Shown in pieces: positions 35,252 through 43,581 of a stretch of 64,000 nt of DNA (position 1 is the stretch's first letter; each line of letters starts with the position of its first letter). The stretch spans positions 43,411 through 107,410 of the forward strand of contig NZ_ATHV01000006.1 of NCBI RefSeq assembly GCF_000422205.1, read 5' to 3'. The notes beneath the pieces were generated by a model that did not search any database, was not told the origin of the DNA, and worked only from the letters and a program-made list of their open reading frames with translations. Made by a program: the position numbers and the translations under genes. This DNA is from Desulfovibrio sp. X2. Its GTDB lineage: Bacteria; Desulfobacterota; Desulfovibrionia; Desulfovibrionales; Desulfovibrionaceae.

Positions 35252-36199
35252 ATGACGCGCGACAAGACTCTCGGCAGGACGCGGCGCATCGCCTGGAACG
35301 GCGCGAGCCTCGACGTGCCGCAGGAATGGGACGCCCTGGCCATGGGCCGGGGCGAACTGCGCCTCGGTCCGCCGGGCGACGCCGAGATCTCCCTGAAATG
35401 GAAGCCCATCGCCGGACGACTCTCGCCGCAGAAGCACCTGAAACGCGTGATCGCGGCCTTTGCTCGCGGCGGGGAAGCCACGGAGGAGGACTGGCTGCGC
35501 GGCCAGGGCGACGCGATCCGCACCCGGTTCGAAACCGTGCTGCCCTATGCATGGAGCAGCGGCGGGGAAAAAGGGCTCGGCGCGGTGGTGCACGATCAAG
35601 CCTCCGGACTGGCCGCGCTCTTCCAGGCGAGGACCAGGGACGCCGCAAAGGCCGGGCAGTGGCTGGCCTCGTTACGTCTGCCCGCTCCCAACGAGGCGCG
35701 CGAATTCACGGTCTTCGACATCTCGGCCCGTGTCCCCCCGGCCTTCGCCTTGCAATCCTTCTCCTTCAAGCCCGGCCACTTCACCCTGCGCTTCGCGGCG
35801 CGCCGCGCAGAGCTCGTGCTCGAACGCCTCGGCCCTGCCGCAGTCCTGCTCGAACGCACGGACCTCACCACGCTGGCCTCCGCCCGCTGGCCCGAGATGA
35901 CCCGCAAGGCCCTCGCCCAGCGGTTCGACCACCCGAACGGCCCGGGATTTTGCTGGGACACGGCGCCGGTCGGCCAGGCCGGACGCCTGCTGGCGAGGCT
36001 CGCGCGCACGCGGGGCTTTTCCCGACTGGCCGTATGGCGCGAGGAAGGGGCCAACCGCCTGCTGGCAGTGGGGCTTTCCGACCGACGCCCGCTTGATGCG
36101 GACCTCTTCGATGCGCTATGCCGCTTCTATGCGACTCTTCAGACGCGCGACGCGCCCGACGACGGCGGCAGGAACGGAGACGACGCCCGCGGTGGCTGA
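35252..36199 (+). CDS. Hypothetical soluble protein, 315 aa, in the ABC/OPT-like operon
   Basis: I do not recognise this protein. It has no signal peptide or membrane segment and is Arg/Ala-rich. The fold looks like two related halves: RRIAWNGASLDVPQEWDALA starts the first, and FTVFDISARVPPAFALQSFS with KPGHFTLRFAARRAELVLER the second; both have strand-rich segments ending in a Trp- or Phe-containing motif. The ATG at 35252 is 26 bases past the upstream stop. The C-terminus overlaps the likely start of the PqqD-like gene, so the two would be translated together. In context, it may be a cytoplasmic partner or substrate-handling factor of the transporter. Confidence 0.7.
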   Translation: MTRDKTLGRTRRIAWNGASLDVPQEWDALAMGRGELRLGPPGDAEISLKWKPIAGRLSPQKHLKRVIAAFARGGEATEEDWLRGQGDAIRTRFETVLPYAWSSGGEKGLGAVVHDQASGLAALFQARTRDAAKAGQWLASLRLPAPNEAREFTVFDISARVPPAFALQSFSFKPGHFTLRFAARRAELVLERLGPAAVLLERTDLTTLASARWPEMTRKALAQRFDHPNGPGFCWDTAPVGQAGRLLARLARTRGFSRLAVWREEGANRLLAVGLSDRRPLDADLFDALCRFYATLQTRDAPDDGGRNGDDARGG

Positions 36200-36596
36200 A
36201 CCGAACGGCCGCTCGGAGGCCATGGCCGCCGTGCCCGTTCGCAACCGCGAGGTGCGCGAGCAGTCCTCACCGGACGGCACGATCCTCAGCTACCCGGCCG
36301 CGGTGAATCCGTGGTTCGGCCGCATGGCCAGAAAGTTCGGCCTGTGGGACGGCAAGCCCCTGTCCAGGAAGCTGCAGCTCGACAGCATGGGGACCACGGT
36401 GTGGGCCTGGATCGACGGCAGCGCCGACGTGCGCGAACTCTCCAGGCGGCTCGCGGCGCACTACGGCGTGACCGGCCGCGAGGCCGAGGCCTCCATGACC
36501 GCGTTCCTGCGCGAACTGGGCAAGCGGGGAATCCTGGCCTTCCGCCCGGGTGAGCCGATGCCGGAGGATCCTCCCGAGAATCAGGGCCGCACGTAA
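36129..36596 (+). CDS. PqqD-like protein (RiPP-recognition-element fold)
   Basis: A 155-residue protein whose C-terminal 85 residues match the PqqD pattern: KLQLDSMGTTVWAWIDGSAD, VRELSRRLAAHYGVTGREAE and FLRELGKRGILAFRPG. PqqD domains normally bind a precursor peptide for a radical SAM enzyme, which I do not see nearby. The start is uncertain: ATG 36129 gives MRLFRRATRPT and overlaps the upstream gene by 71 bases, while GTG 36192 has GGAG about 12 bases upstream and overlaps by 8. An Ala/Thr-rich linker precedes the conserved part. Last gene of the operon; its stop overlaps the convergent gene at 36581. Confidence 0.8.
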   Translation: MRLFRRATRPTTAAGTETTPAVAEPNGRSEAMAAVPVRNREVREQSSPDGTILSYPAAVNPWFGRMARKFGLWDGKPLSRKLQLDSMGTTVWAWIDGSADVRELSRRLAAHYGVTGREAEASMTAFLRELGKRGILAFRPGEPMPEDPPENQGRT

Positions 36597-37003
36597 GCGT
36601 CCAGCGTCTCGTCCTTCCACAAGGGGCTCACCCAGTAGGCAGCGGCCCAGACCATGAGCGCCGCGGCCTGCACGTCCGAGAGCCGCTCGAGCTTGCGCTC
36701 CAGGGAAGGCCAGCTCGCCCCGTGGCGGGTGTGCACGTGCTCCTCTGCACAGGCCTCGCGCAGGCGCAGCTGCAGATAGGAGAGGCGGCACTGCTCGGGC
36801 AGGAGACGGCTGATCGAGCGATAGGCCTCCACGACCGTCTTCAGTTCCGCTGCCGAGAGCTCGGCCTTCAGCTGCGCGAGGTTGCGCAGAAACATGTCCA
36901 TTGCCCAGGGCAGGAGAAACTCCGCGCCCGCGTTCTTGGTCCTGAAGCTCGCCTTGAGGCGCGCCTCCATATCTTCGCTGATTCGTGCCGCGACCTGTGG
37001 CAT
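36581..37003 (-). CDS. Hypothetical protein, 140 aa
   Basis: I do not recognise this protein. The ATG at 37003 follows an excellent ribosome site (GGGGGGAGAAGG) and gives MPQVAARISEDMEARLKASF, an opening reminiscent of ribbon-helix-helix regulators. The rest is helical and Leu-rich (FLRNLAQLKAELSAAELKTV, LLPEQCRLSYLQLRLREACA) and ends with a Trp-rich stretch (VWAAAYWVSPLWKDE). It is convergent with the PqqD-like gene and overlaps it by 16 bases. Upstream, about 240 bases separate it from hldE. Confidence 0.7.
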   Translation of the reverse strand: MPQVAARISEDMEARLKASFRTKNAGAEFLLPWAMDMFLRNLAQLKAELSAAELKTVVEAYRSISRLLPEQCRLSYLQLRLREACAEEHVHTRHGASWPSLERKLERLSDVQAAALMVWAAAYWVSPLWKDETLDAYVRP

Positions 37004-37240
37004 GGCCTTCTCCCCCCATGCGCGCCTGCTGCGCGCGGCTGCACGTCCGGATCCCTCAACGGCCTTTAGACACTGAGAATTAAAAAAGCTCAAGAAGAAG
37101 TCTAGGTTTTTGCTGAGAGGAGAGAACGGCTGCCCGGGGCGGAAAAGCGGCCCGGCAGACACATTGCGGCGAGAGGATGGACGAAAAGGAGGGAAGGCAA
37201 AAGAGGACGGCGGACACGAAAGCCCGCCCGTCCGGAGAAA
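37004..37240. other. Gap downstream of hldE
   Basis: Between the end of hldE and the 36581 gene start. A weak hairpin at about 37132-37160 (CTGCC...GGCAG plus a GGG/CCC extension with a bulge) follows hldE on the minus strand and could be a terminator, although the U-run is interrupted. A locally AT-rich patch at 37077-37112 may hold the promoter of the 36581 gene. Nothing else is seen. Confidence 0.35.
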
Positions 37241-38704
37241 CTAGCCCTTGAGCTTGGCGATGATGCCCGAGGTGCTCTTGCCGTTCAGCAGGGGCACGAT
37301 CTCCACGCGCCCCCCGCGCTCGAGCACCAGTTCGTGCCCCACCACGGTCTCCACGGTGTAGTCCCCGCCCTTGACCAGGACGTCGGGCTCGATGGCGGTG
37401 ATGAGTTCGAGCGGCGTGTCCTCGTCGAAGTGCACGACCATGTCCACGCACTCGAGGGCGGCCAGAAGCGCGGCACGCTCGTCCTCAGGCAGCACCGGGC
37501 GGCTCTCGCCCTTCAGGCGCCGCACCGAGGCGTCGGTGTTCAGGCCGACGACCAGACGGTCGCCGAGCGCCGCGGCCTGGTGCAGCAGCGAAATGTGCCC
37601 CACGTGCAGGATGTCGAAGCAGCCGTTGGTGAAGACCACGCGCTCGCCCGCCTTGCGCCAGGCGGAGGCGGCCTGCGCGGCGCGCTCGCGGCTCCTGATC
37701 TTGTGGCCGCAGCCCACCTCGCGGCGCAGGAGCGATTCCTCGAGTTCCGCGCGGTGGATGGGCTGGGTGCCGAGCTTGCCCACGACGACACCGGCCGCGG
37801 CGTTGGCAAGGCCCGCGGCCTCCTGGGCGGACAGGCCCGCGGCCAGCCCCGCGGCCAGGGTGGCGATGACAGTGTCGCCCGCGCCGGAGACGTCGAAGAC
37901 CTCGCGCGCCTCGGCCGGAATGTGCAGCGGAGCGCCGCCGCGGGTGAACAGGGAGAGCCCCCGTGCCCCGCGCGTGACCATCAGGTGGGTAAGGCTGAAG
38001 GCGTTGATCGCGGTGGCCGCCCGGGCGGCGAGGTCGGCCTCGTCGTCGGGGTTGAACTGGGCCACCTGAAGAAATTCGGCGGTGTTCGGAGTGATGCACG
38101 TGGCGCCCTGGTAGCGGGTCCAATCGGCCCCCTTGGGGTCGACCAGCACGGGGATACCCCTTGCGCGGCACATGTCCACGGCCTCTTGGGCCAGGAAGGC
38201 GTTGAACACGCCTTTGCCGTAGTCAGAAAGGATGAGGGCTCCGGCCTCGGCCAGGGCGTCGGCCAGCGCGGCGCGCAGGCTGTCGTAGACCTCCTCGGAC
38301 AGCACCCCGACCTGTTCCTCGTCCAGGCGCAGCAACTGCTGCCCGCGGCTCATGACCCGGGTCTTGATGGTGGTCGGGCGGCCGGGGACGCCGGTCAGGA
38401 TCGCGTTCACGGGCAGCTCGCCCATGGTTTCGACAAGGATGCGTCCCGCCTCGTCGTCGCCTCGGGTGCCCAGACAGACGGTGCGGCAGCCAAGTCCGGC
38501 CAGGTTGGCGGCCACGTTGCCCGCGCCGCCGAGGGTGTAGCTCTTGCGGTCCACACGGACCACTTGCACCGGGGCCTCCGGCGAGATGCGCGAGACGTCG
38601 CCCCAGACGTACTGGTCGAGCATGACGTCACCGAGGACGACGACGGTGATCTCGGAAAAATCGGGAACAGCTGAAAGCTGGGCGGTCGTGGAAACTGCGT
38701 TCAT
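37241..38704 (-). CDS. hldE: HldE, bifunctional heptose-7-phosphate kinase/heptose-1-phosphate adenylyltransferase
   Basis: Makes ADP-D-glycero-D-manno-heptose precursors for the LPS inner core. The N-terminal ribokinase-like domain shows VVLGDVMLDQYVWGDVSRIS, KSYTLGGAGNVAANLAGLG and the catalytic-loop segment FDVSGAGDTVIATLAAGL. The C-terminal nucleotidyltransferase domain starts near residue 350 with FTNGCFDILHVGHISLL and contains VLVKGGDYTVETVVG. At 487 aa it has the bifunctional length, matching E. coli HldE. It supplies donors for enzymes such as the GT9 protein at 1997. Divergent from the hypothetical at 38867. Confidence 0.97.
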   Translation of the reverse strand: MNAVSTTAQLSAVPDFSEITVVVLGDVMLDQYVWGDVSRISPEAPVQVVRVDRKSYTLGGAGNVAANLAGLGCRTVCLGTRGDDEAGRILVETMGELPVNAILTGVPGRPTTIKTRVMSRGQQLLRLDEEQVGVLSEEVYDSLRAALADALAEAGALILSDYGKGVFNAFLAQEAVDMCRARGIPVLVDPKGADWTRYQGATCITPNTAEFLQVAQFNPDDEADLAARAATAINAFSLTHLMVTRGARGLSLFTRGGAPLHIPAEAREVFDVSGAGDTVIATLAAGLAAGLSAQEAAGLANAAAGVVVGKLGTQPIHRAELEESLLRREVGCGHKIRSRERAAQAASAWRKAGERVVFTNGCFDILHVGHISLLHQAAALGDRLVVGLNTDASVRRLKGESRPVLPEDERAALLAALECVDMVVHFDEDTPLELITAIEPDVLVKGGDYTVETVVGHELVLERGGRVEIVPLLNGKSTSGIIAKLKG

Positions 38705-38866
38705 TCATCCATCCGGGCCATAAAGGGCCAGCTCCCATTACGTCTTTTCCGTTCGAGATTCAAGGCGGCCGGGAGGCGCGCCTTCAAGACTGTCCCAAGA
38801 CTTTTGCCTTCTCAACGTCTCTCTTCTGGTGTAAAAGCAGCGTCCATAATTGATCTTCGGCATGCG

Positions 38867-40432
38867 ATGGGGAATACTGCCTTCACGGCACACCGTCGAC
38901 AGGGCCGACAACACGCGAGCATCACCTTGAGCGAGCAGGAATCCACCGCCCCGAACGATGTCGAGCAGCGACTCGACGTCTATCAACGCAAGCTGACGCT
39001 GCTCAAGGAACGAGGCGCCCTCAGGGACAACGCCGAACGCGAGATGCTCCTTGAGTTCATCCAGGCCAACCACAGCCGGATCAACGAATTTCCCCTGCTG
39101 CCCGTGCAGCAGAACGGCCTCATCAACATCCTCTGCATCCGCTCCGGCTCGCATCCCGCTCAGGAACTCCTCAAGCGCAGCCTGGCGGGCTTCCTCCATC
39201 TCCTGACCCAGTACGAGAAGGCCAGCCTGACGCGCAACGCGCAGGAGATCGAGACACTGCGACGTTCCATCGTCAACGCCGAGACGATCCTCATCAAGTT
39301 CCTGCAGGGCGCCGTCTATGCCGCCTCCCTGGCGCACGACAACTTCGAGGAAGTGATCATCGCGCACTTCGGCGAGGAGTCCATCTCCACCATAGACGGC
39401 ATCACGGAACGGCAGGAGATGAACGAGCGCTTCTGGCGCGAGATCCTCGAGACCTTCGTCACCACGCACGTGAGCGAGGCCTACGACGCCCTCATGCAGG
39501 GCGAGAAGTACCTCCTGCGCAAGGAGCAGAGCTTCCTTGTCCTGCAGTTCAGCCTGGACGACGTGCTGGCGAGGCTCAAGCGCACGGACAGGACCATCGA
39601 GAAGACCCGAGTCCAAGCCCTGTACGAGCAGTGCAAGCGGGACAAGGACGCGACCATCAAGCGCAAGCTCGTCTTCGAGATGCTGCTCGGCGAGGAGCTG
39701 CTGCCCGCCTCGGTCGTCTCGCGCGAGGAGAAGCTCTATGCAGCCACGGTGGCCTGCATGGACGTGGTGGCGGAACAGCTGGTGGAGAAACTCCGCCAGC
39801 AGGGCGACGACGTGCCCCCGGAACGACGGGAGATCGAGAAGCAGCAGCTGGCCTTCGTCCAGGAACAGGTCCTGTCCATGGCCGTGGGTGCCCTCCTCAC
39901 CCTGGGAGTGGTGCGCGAAGATTTTCTGATTCCCATCGGCTCGCTGGGCATGGCCGACCCCAAGCAGCTGCGCGGGGTGATCGGCAATTTCGAGCTGCAC
40001 AGCCTGGACGCGGCGCTGCTTGCGTGCATCGAGGGGCAATTCCTCTCCCTGCTGCGCGAGCGCAAGGCGGACGAGGGCAACAAGGTCCTGATCAAGACGC
40101 AGCGCGCCCGCCGGGTGGCGATGGACCGCCTCGAGGCCCTGGCCCCCCTGGGACTGACCAAGATCCGGCGCCACAAGCTCTTCGAGCAGGACAGGAACAA
40201 CCCGCAGCAGGCCGTGTTCATTCCCCGCAACACCCGGGAACTGCAGCACGTGCTGCACCTGCTCCAGACGGATCCGGCCTTCGCCCAGGCCCTCCTGTCC
40301 GTGTGGGAGGAAGCCGCGGTCACGATCGAAATCATGGTCATGATCAATCTCGAGGTCGTGGCCAAGACCAGCACCAACCTCAAGGCCAGACTGGCCGGCA
40401 TCCTCGGAAAATTCGGAATCCGCGGCGGCTGA
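38867..40432 (+). CDS. Hypothetical cytoplasmic protein, 521 aa
   Basis: I do not recognise a family. The protein is long, soluble, Leu/Glu/Arg-rich and largely helical (EQRLDVYQRKLTLLKERGAL, EKTRVQALYEQCKRDKDATI). The segment AQELLKRSLAGFLHLLTQYE begins a region whose charge pattern looks ordered, and the C-terminus is less charged (VTIEIMVMINLEVVAKTSTN). I set the start at ATG 38867; an upstream TTG at 38804 is unconvincing, and a TTG near 38933 is possible. There is no signal peptide or membrane segment. It converges on a TetR gene 8 bases away. Confidence 0.72.
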   Translation: MGNTAFTAHRRQGRQHASITLSEQESTAPNDVEQRLDVYQRKLTLLKERGALRDNAEREMLLEFIQANHSRINEFPLLPVQQNGLINILCIRSGSHPAQELLKRSLAGFLHLLTQYEKASLTRNAQEIETLRRSIVNAETILIKFLQGAVYAASLAHDNFEEVIIAHFGEESISTIDGITERQEMNERFWREILETFVTTHVSEAYDALMQGEKYLLRKEQSFLVLQFSLDDVLARLKRTDRTIEKTRVQALYEQCKRDKDATIKRKLVFEMLLGEELLPASVVSREEKLYAATVACMDVVAEQLVEKLRQQGDDVPPERREIEKQQLAFVQEQVLSMAVGALLTLGVVREDFLIPIGSLGMADPKQLRGVIGNFELHSLDAALLACIEGQFLSLLRERKADEGNKVLIKTQRARRVAMDRLEALAPLGLTKIRRHKLFEQDRNNPQQAVFIPRNTRELQHVLHLLQTDPAFAQALLSVWEEAAVTIEIMVMINLEVVAKTSTNLKARLAGILGKFGIRGG

Positions 40433-40440
40433 GCCGCCTG

Positions 40441-41022
40441 CTACCCGTCCTTGGGCGCGGCAAGGGCCCGCCGGATGAACTGCACGGCCTCGTCGTAGAA
40501 GTTTTCCGGGCTGAAGGGGTTCAGCAGGCGCGTGCGCACGGAGCCGACGATGCCTGCGAAGACCGCGGTGGCGAGCTTGAAGGGCTCGGCCCTGACCACA
40601 CTGCCGTCCTCCATTCCCTGGGCGAGATAGTCCGCGAGAACGCGCACCATGCCTTCGAAACGGCTGACGATCTCGTCCTTGTTCACGTCCCCCTTGAGGT
40701 CGCTGTAGGGCGAACAGCGCACGAGGACCATGAAGTCCGGCCCTGCAGCCAGCGTGTGGGCGAAATAGGCCGAGACGAACCCCACCACCTTCGCGAGTCC
40801 CGTATCTCCCCGGCCGGCACCGGCCACGGCTGCGGCCTCGATCTCGTTCAGCACGGACAGGGTGGAGGCCACGAAGAGCTTTTCCTTGCTCCCGAAATAG
40901 TGGGTGATGAGGCCGAGCGCCACGCCCGACTTCTCGGCGATACGCTTGAAGGTGGTGTCGGAATAACCGAGTTCTCCGAAAAGCGTTCGAGCCGCTGCCA
41001 GAATCTTGTCCTTGCTGCTCAT
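40441..41022 (-). CDS. TetR-family transcriptional regulator
   Basis: A 193-residue DNA-binding repressor-type protein. The N-terminal TetR helix-turn-helix is clear: ILAAARTLFGELGYSDTTFK, RIAEKSGVALGLITHYFGSK and EKLFVAS. The C-terminal ligand domain includes YFAHTLAAGPDFMVLVRCSP. The ATG at 41022 is 13 bases from an AAGGAG site, whereas an in-frame GTG at 41028 is 7 bases from it, so the GTG (two residues longer) may be the true start. The target is unknown; its nearest neighbours are the 38867 hypothetical (convergent) and cheD. Confidence 0.9.
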   Translation of the reverse strand: MSSKDKILAAARTLFGELGYSDTTFKRIAEKSGVALGLITHYFGSKEKLFVASTLSVLNEIEAAAVAGAGRGDTGLAKVVGFVSAYFAHTLAAGPDFMVLVRCSPYSDLKGDVNKDEIVSRFEGMVRVLADYLAQGMEDGSVVRAEPFKLATAVFAGIVGSVRTRLLNPFSPENFYDEAVQFIRRALAAPKDG

Positions 41023-41136
41023 CGTCACGGCACGGCTCCTTTTTCGGTCAGCGATCTGGATGTACCGATGTCTATGGCGTACCGCCGTCCGGAACGTCAA
41101 GCCGCGAACACCGCGGAAAGCAGGCGTCCTCGGCCG

Positions 41137-41685
41137 TCATCTCCCCTTTTTCGCGCAGACGTCGACGACGCCCGCGGCCTGCAACCCGGATGAACTCACG
41201 ATCTGCTTGACGAAGACCTCGCCCGTGTCGCTGCGGAAGAGCAGCTTGCGGCCGAAGCGGCCGCCCACGCTGGAGGCCGCGACGCGCAGGCCGTGATGCT
41301 CGAGCACGGCCAGGGCCGTCGACACGTTGCGCCGTCCCACGTCGAACCCCTTGCCGGGCATGATCCCGGCCCCGCCGAAGACCTTGGCCTCGAGGTGCCT
41401 CCTGTGGCAGCCGCAGGAGGCCAGCTGCTCCAGCACGGCGGCGATGGCCGTGTCCACGAAGCGATAATGGTTCAGGGGTTCTCCGGGCTTGCAGTGGTCC
41501 CTGGCCTCGGGCAGGAGGGCGTGGAAGATGCCCCCGATCTGACGGCTGCGGGCGTGGAAGGTCACGGAGACGCACGAACCGAGCACCGTGCGCACGAAGC
41601 ACGGCGTGTCGTAGAGCCCCCCCTCCCCCACGCTCAGGAAGACCGACGGCAGAGAGGCCAGTTCGGACTGCAGGTCCCGGTCCAC
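41137..41685 (-). CDS. cheD: CheD, chemoreceptor glutamine deamidase
   Basis: Converts receptor glutamines to glutamates and thus adjusts adaptation; in some bacteria it also interacts with CheC. The catalytic Cys is in RTVLGSCVSVTF and the His in GGIFHALLPEA; further conserved segments are HYRFVDTAIAAVLEQL and KVFGGAGIMPGKGFDVGRRN. At 182 aa it has normal length. It starts at GTG 41685, which shares one base with the stop of the upstream response regulator gene, so the two are coupled. It sits 26 kb from the main che operon. Confidence 0.93.
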   Translation of the reverse strand: MDRDLQSELASLPSVFLSVGEGGLYDTPCFVRTVLGSCVSVTFHARSRQIGGIFHALLPEARDHCKPGEPLNHYRFVDTAIAAVLEQLASCGCHRRHLEAKVFGGAGIMPGKGFDVGRRNVSTALAVLEHHGLRVAASSVGGRFGRKLLFRSDTGEVFVKQIVSSSGLQAAGVVDVCAKKGR

Positions 41686-42119
41686 TAAAACTCCTCCCCG
41701 TCCATCCCGATCAACTGCTCGCCGCTCAGTCCGAGATTGCGCAACACCTCCTGTACGGCCCCGACCTCGACGGGCTTCGTCAGGTAGACGTCCGCGCCGG
41801 ACTCGAACTGTGCGTCGAGCACGTGCCCGCTGTCCGAGAGGCAGGAGATGACCACGATGCGGGAGATGTCGCAGAAATCCAGACCGGCCGCCGCTTCCAT
41901 CTCCCTGATCTTGCGGCAGGCGGTCAGGCCGTCCACCTCGGGCATCATGATGTCCATGAAGATCGCATCGTAGCGCCAGCCGTCCTCCATGGCCCGGGCG
42001 ACGCTGAGCACGGCTTCCATCCCGCTGGCCGCCATGTCGCACTCGCCCAGGGGAGTCAGAATGCCCTGCAGGAATCTGCGGGCGGAACTGCTGTCGTCGA
42101 CCACCAGAAAACGAGGCAT
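41685..42119 (-). CDS. Single-domain response regulator
   Basis: A 144-residue receiver domain. Acidic pair in LVVDDSSSARRF, acceptor Asp in DAIFMDIMMPEVDGL, Thr/Ser position in IVVISCLS and Lys in DVYLTKPVEVGA. The region between the acceptor and switch residues is longer than in CheY (EMEAAAGLDFCDISRIVVIS). A GGGGGG ribosome site precedes the ATG. Coupled to cheD by stop/start overlap, so it probably acts in the same adaptation branch. There is no output domain. Confidence 0.9.
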   Translation of the reverse strand: MPRFLVVDDSSSARRFLQGILTPLGECDMAASGMEAVLSVARAMEDGWRYDAIFMDIMMPEVDGLTACRKIREMEAAAGLDFCDISRIVVISCLSDSGHVLDAQFESGADVYLTKPVEVGAVQEVLRNLGLSGEQLIGMDGEEF

Positions 42120-42274
42120 CGCCCCCCCTTTTTTTATGTAGTCCATAACATATCGGATTCTTGGGATTGCGCAAGAACCCTCGACGGTTTCCTTTCTTCC
42201 GTGATAGATAGCTGAGGCACAATCGTTTCGACAGGTCGCGGCCGGTTCGGTACGCAGCGGAACAGGCAAGGAAC

Positions 42275-43552
42275 ATGGCTGAATTCGATCTCCCCGAATA
42301 CCGCGTCTCCGTGGACCAGCTCGAGCCCGGTGTCTTCATCCGCCTCGAAAACGTCCGCTGGTTCGAACATCCTTTCCTCTTCAACAGCTTCAAGATCAAG
42401 AACCAGGAGCAGATCTCGATCCTGCGCCAGATAGGCGTCAGCGAGGTCATCTGCGTTCCGGAGAGGAGCGACCGCCTGCCCGGGCGCCACAAGCCCGAAT
42501 CCGCCGCCCCGGCGCCCGCGCCCGAGAAGGACCGCGAGGCCATGACCGCCCTGTGGGAGGAGAAAAAGGCCCGGGCGGAGCGACTGCAGAAAAAGCGTGA
42601 ACGCATCGCCCGCTGCGAGGAGCGCTATGCGAGCTCCATCAAGCAGGTCACGGAAATGCTGCAGGGAATCGTGGCGGGCCGCACCGGGGCCATCGCCGAG
42701 GCCGCGCGCTTCGTGGCCGAGATGACCGAGTTCTTTCTCTCGGACGCGGAATCCACCCTGCACCTGATCAACGTCATGGGACAGGTCGAGCGCATCTACT
42801 ACCATTCCCTGAACGTGGCAGTGCTCTCGCTGATGCTCGGACAGAAGGCCGGGTTGGACGCGGATTCCATGAACGCGCTCGGCATGGCGGCCCTGTTCCA
42901 CGACGTGGGCAAGGCGCGCATCGAGAAGAAGCTCCTGCGCAAGCGGGGCCAGCTCAGCACCGCCGAACGGGCGGTGGTCGAGCGCCACCCGCTGATGGGC
43001 GCGGATATCCTCTCCAAATCTCCGGACTTTCCCAAGAACGCCCTGGAAGGCGTGACCCAGCACCACGAACGGTTCGACGGCTCCGGCTACCCGAGGAGGC
43101 TCACCGGGGCCGAAATAGGCGTGCAGGGCCGCATCCTTGCGATCTGCGACGTCTACGACAACCACTGCAACCACCCGGACCCGCTGGCCTCCTATACGCC
43201 CTACCAGGCCCTGTCCTACATGTTCACCCAGCAGAAGGGGCTCTTCGATCCCGAGATGCTGGCCCTGTTCATCCGCTGCCTCGGGGTCTACCCCCCCGGC
43301 ACCGTGGTGCAGCTGACCAATGGATCGCTCGGCATGGTCGTCTCGGTCAACCCGGACAACCAGCTCAACCCGAGCGTGCTCGTCTACGATCCGGACATCC
43401 CGAGGAAATCGGCCCTGATCATCGACCTCGGAGAGGAATCGGAGCTGGCCATAGAGAAGAGCATCCGCATCAACCACCTGCCCTCGGAAATACTCGACTA
43501 CCTGAGCCTCAGAAGCCGCATCACCTACACGGTGGAACTCGCCGACGGCTGA
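42275..43552 (+). CDS. HD-GYP domain protein (cyclic-di-GMP phosphodiesterase)
   Basis: A 425-residue predicted phosphodiesterase that hydrolyses c-di-GMP. After an N-terminal DUF3391-like region (LPEYRVSVDQLEPGVFIRL) and a helical linker, the HD domain has the catalytic pair His209-Asp210 in ALFHDVGKARIEKK and the GYP signature at residues 263-273 (HHERFDGSGYP), with VERHPLMGADIL between them. All metal-binding positions seem intact, so activity is likely. The ATG is preceded by AAGGA. Divergent from cheD-RR across 155 bases. It probably tunes the switch between swimming and Tad-pilus-based attachment. Confidence 0.92.
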   Translation: MAEFDLPEYRVSVDQLEPGVFIRLENVRWFEHPFLFNSFKIKNQEQISILRQIGVSEVICVPERSDRLPGRHKPESAAPAPAPEKDREAMTALWEEKKARAERLQKKRERIARCEERYASSIKQVTEMLQGIVAGRTGAIAEAARFVAEMTEFFLSDAESTLHLINVMGQVERIYYHSLNVAVLSLMLGQKAGLDADSMNALGMAALFHDVGKARIEKKLLRKRGQLSTAERAVVERHPLMGADILSKSPDFPKNALEGVTQHHERFDGSGYPRRLTGAEIGVQGRILAICDVYDNHCNHPDPLASYTPYQALSYMFTQQKGLFDPEMLALFIRCLGVYPPGTVVQLTNGSLGMVVSVNPDNQLNPSVLVYDPDIPRKSALIIDLGEESELAIEKSIRINHLPSEILDYLSLRSRITYTVELADG

Positions 43553-43581
43553 GTCCCGGAGCGCTCGGCGCAGCGACGGGA

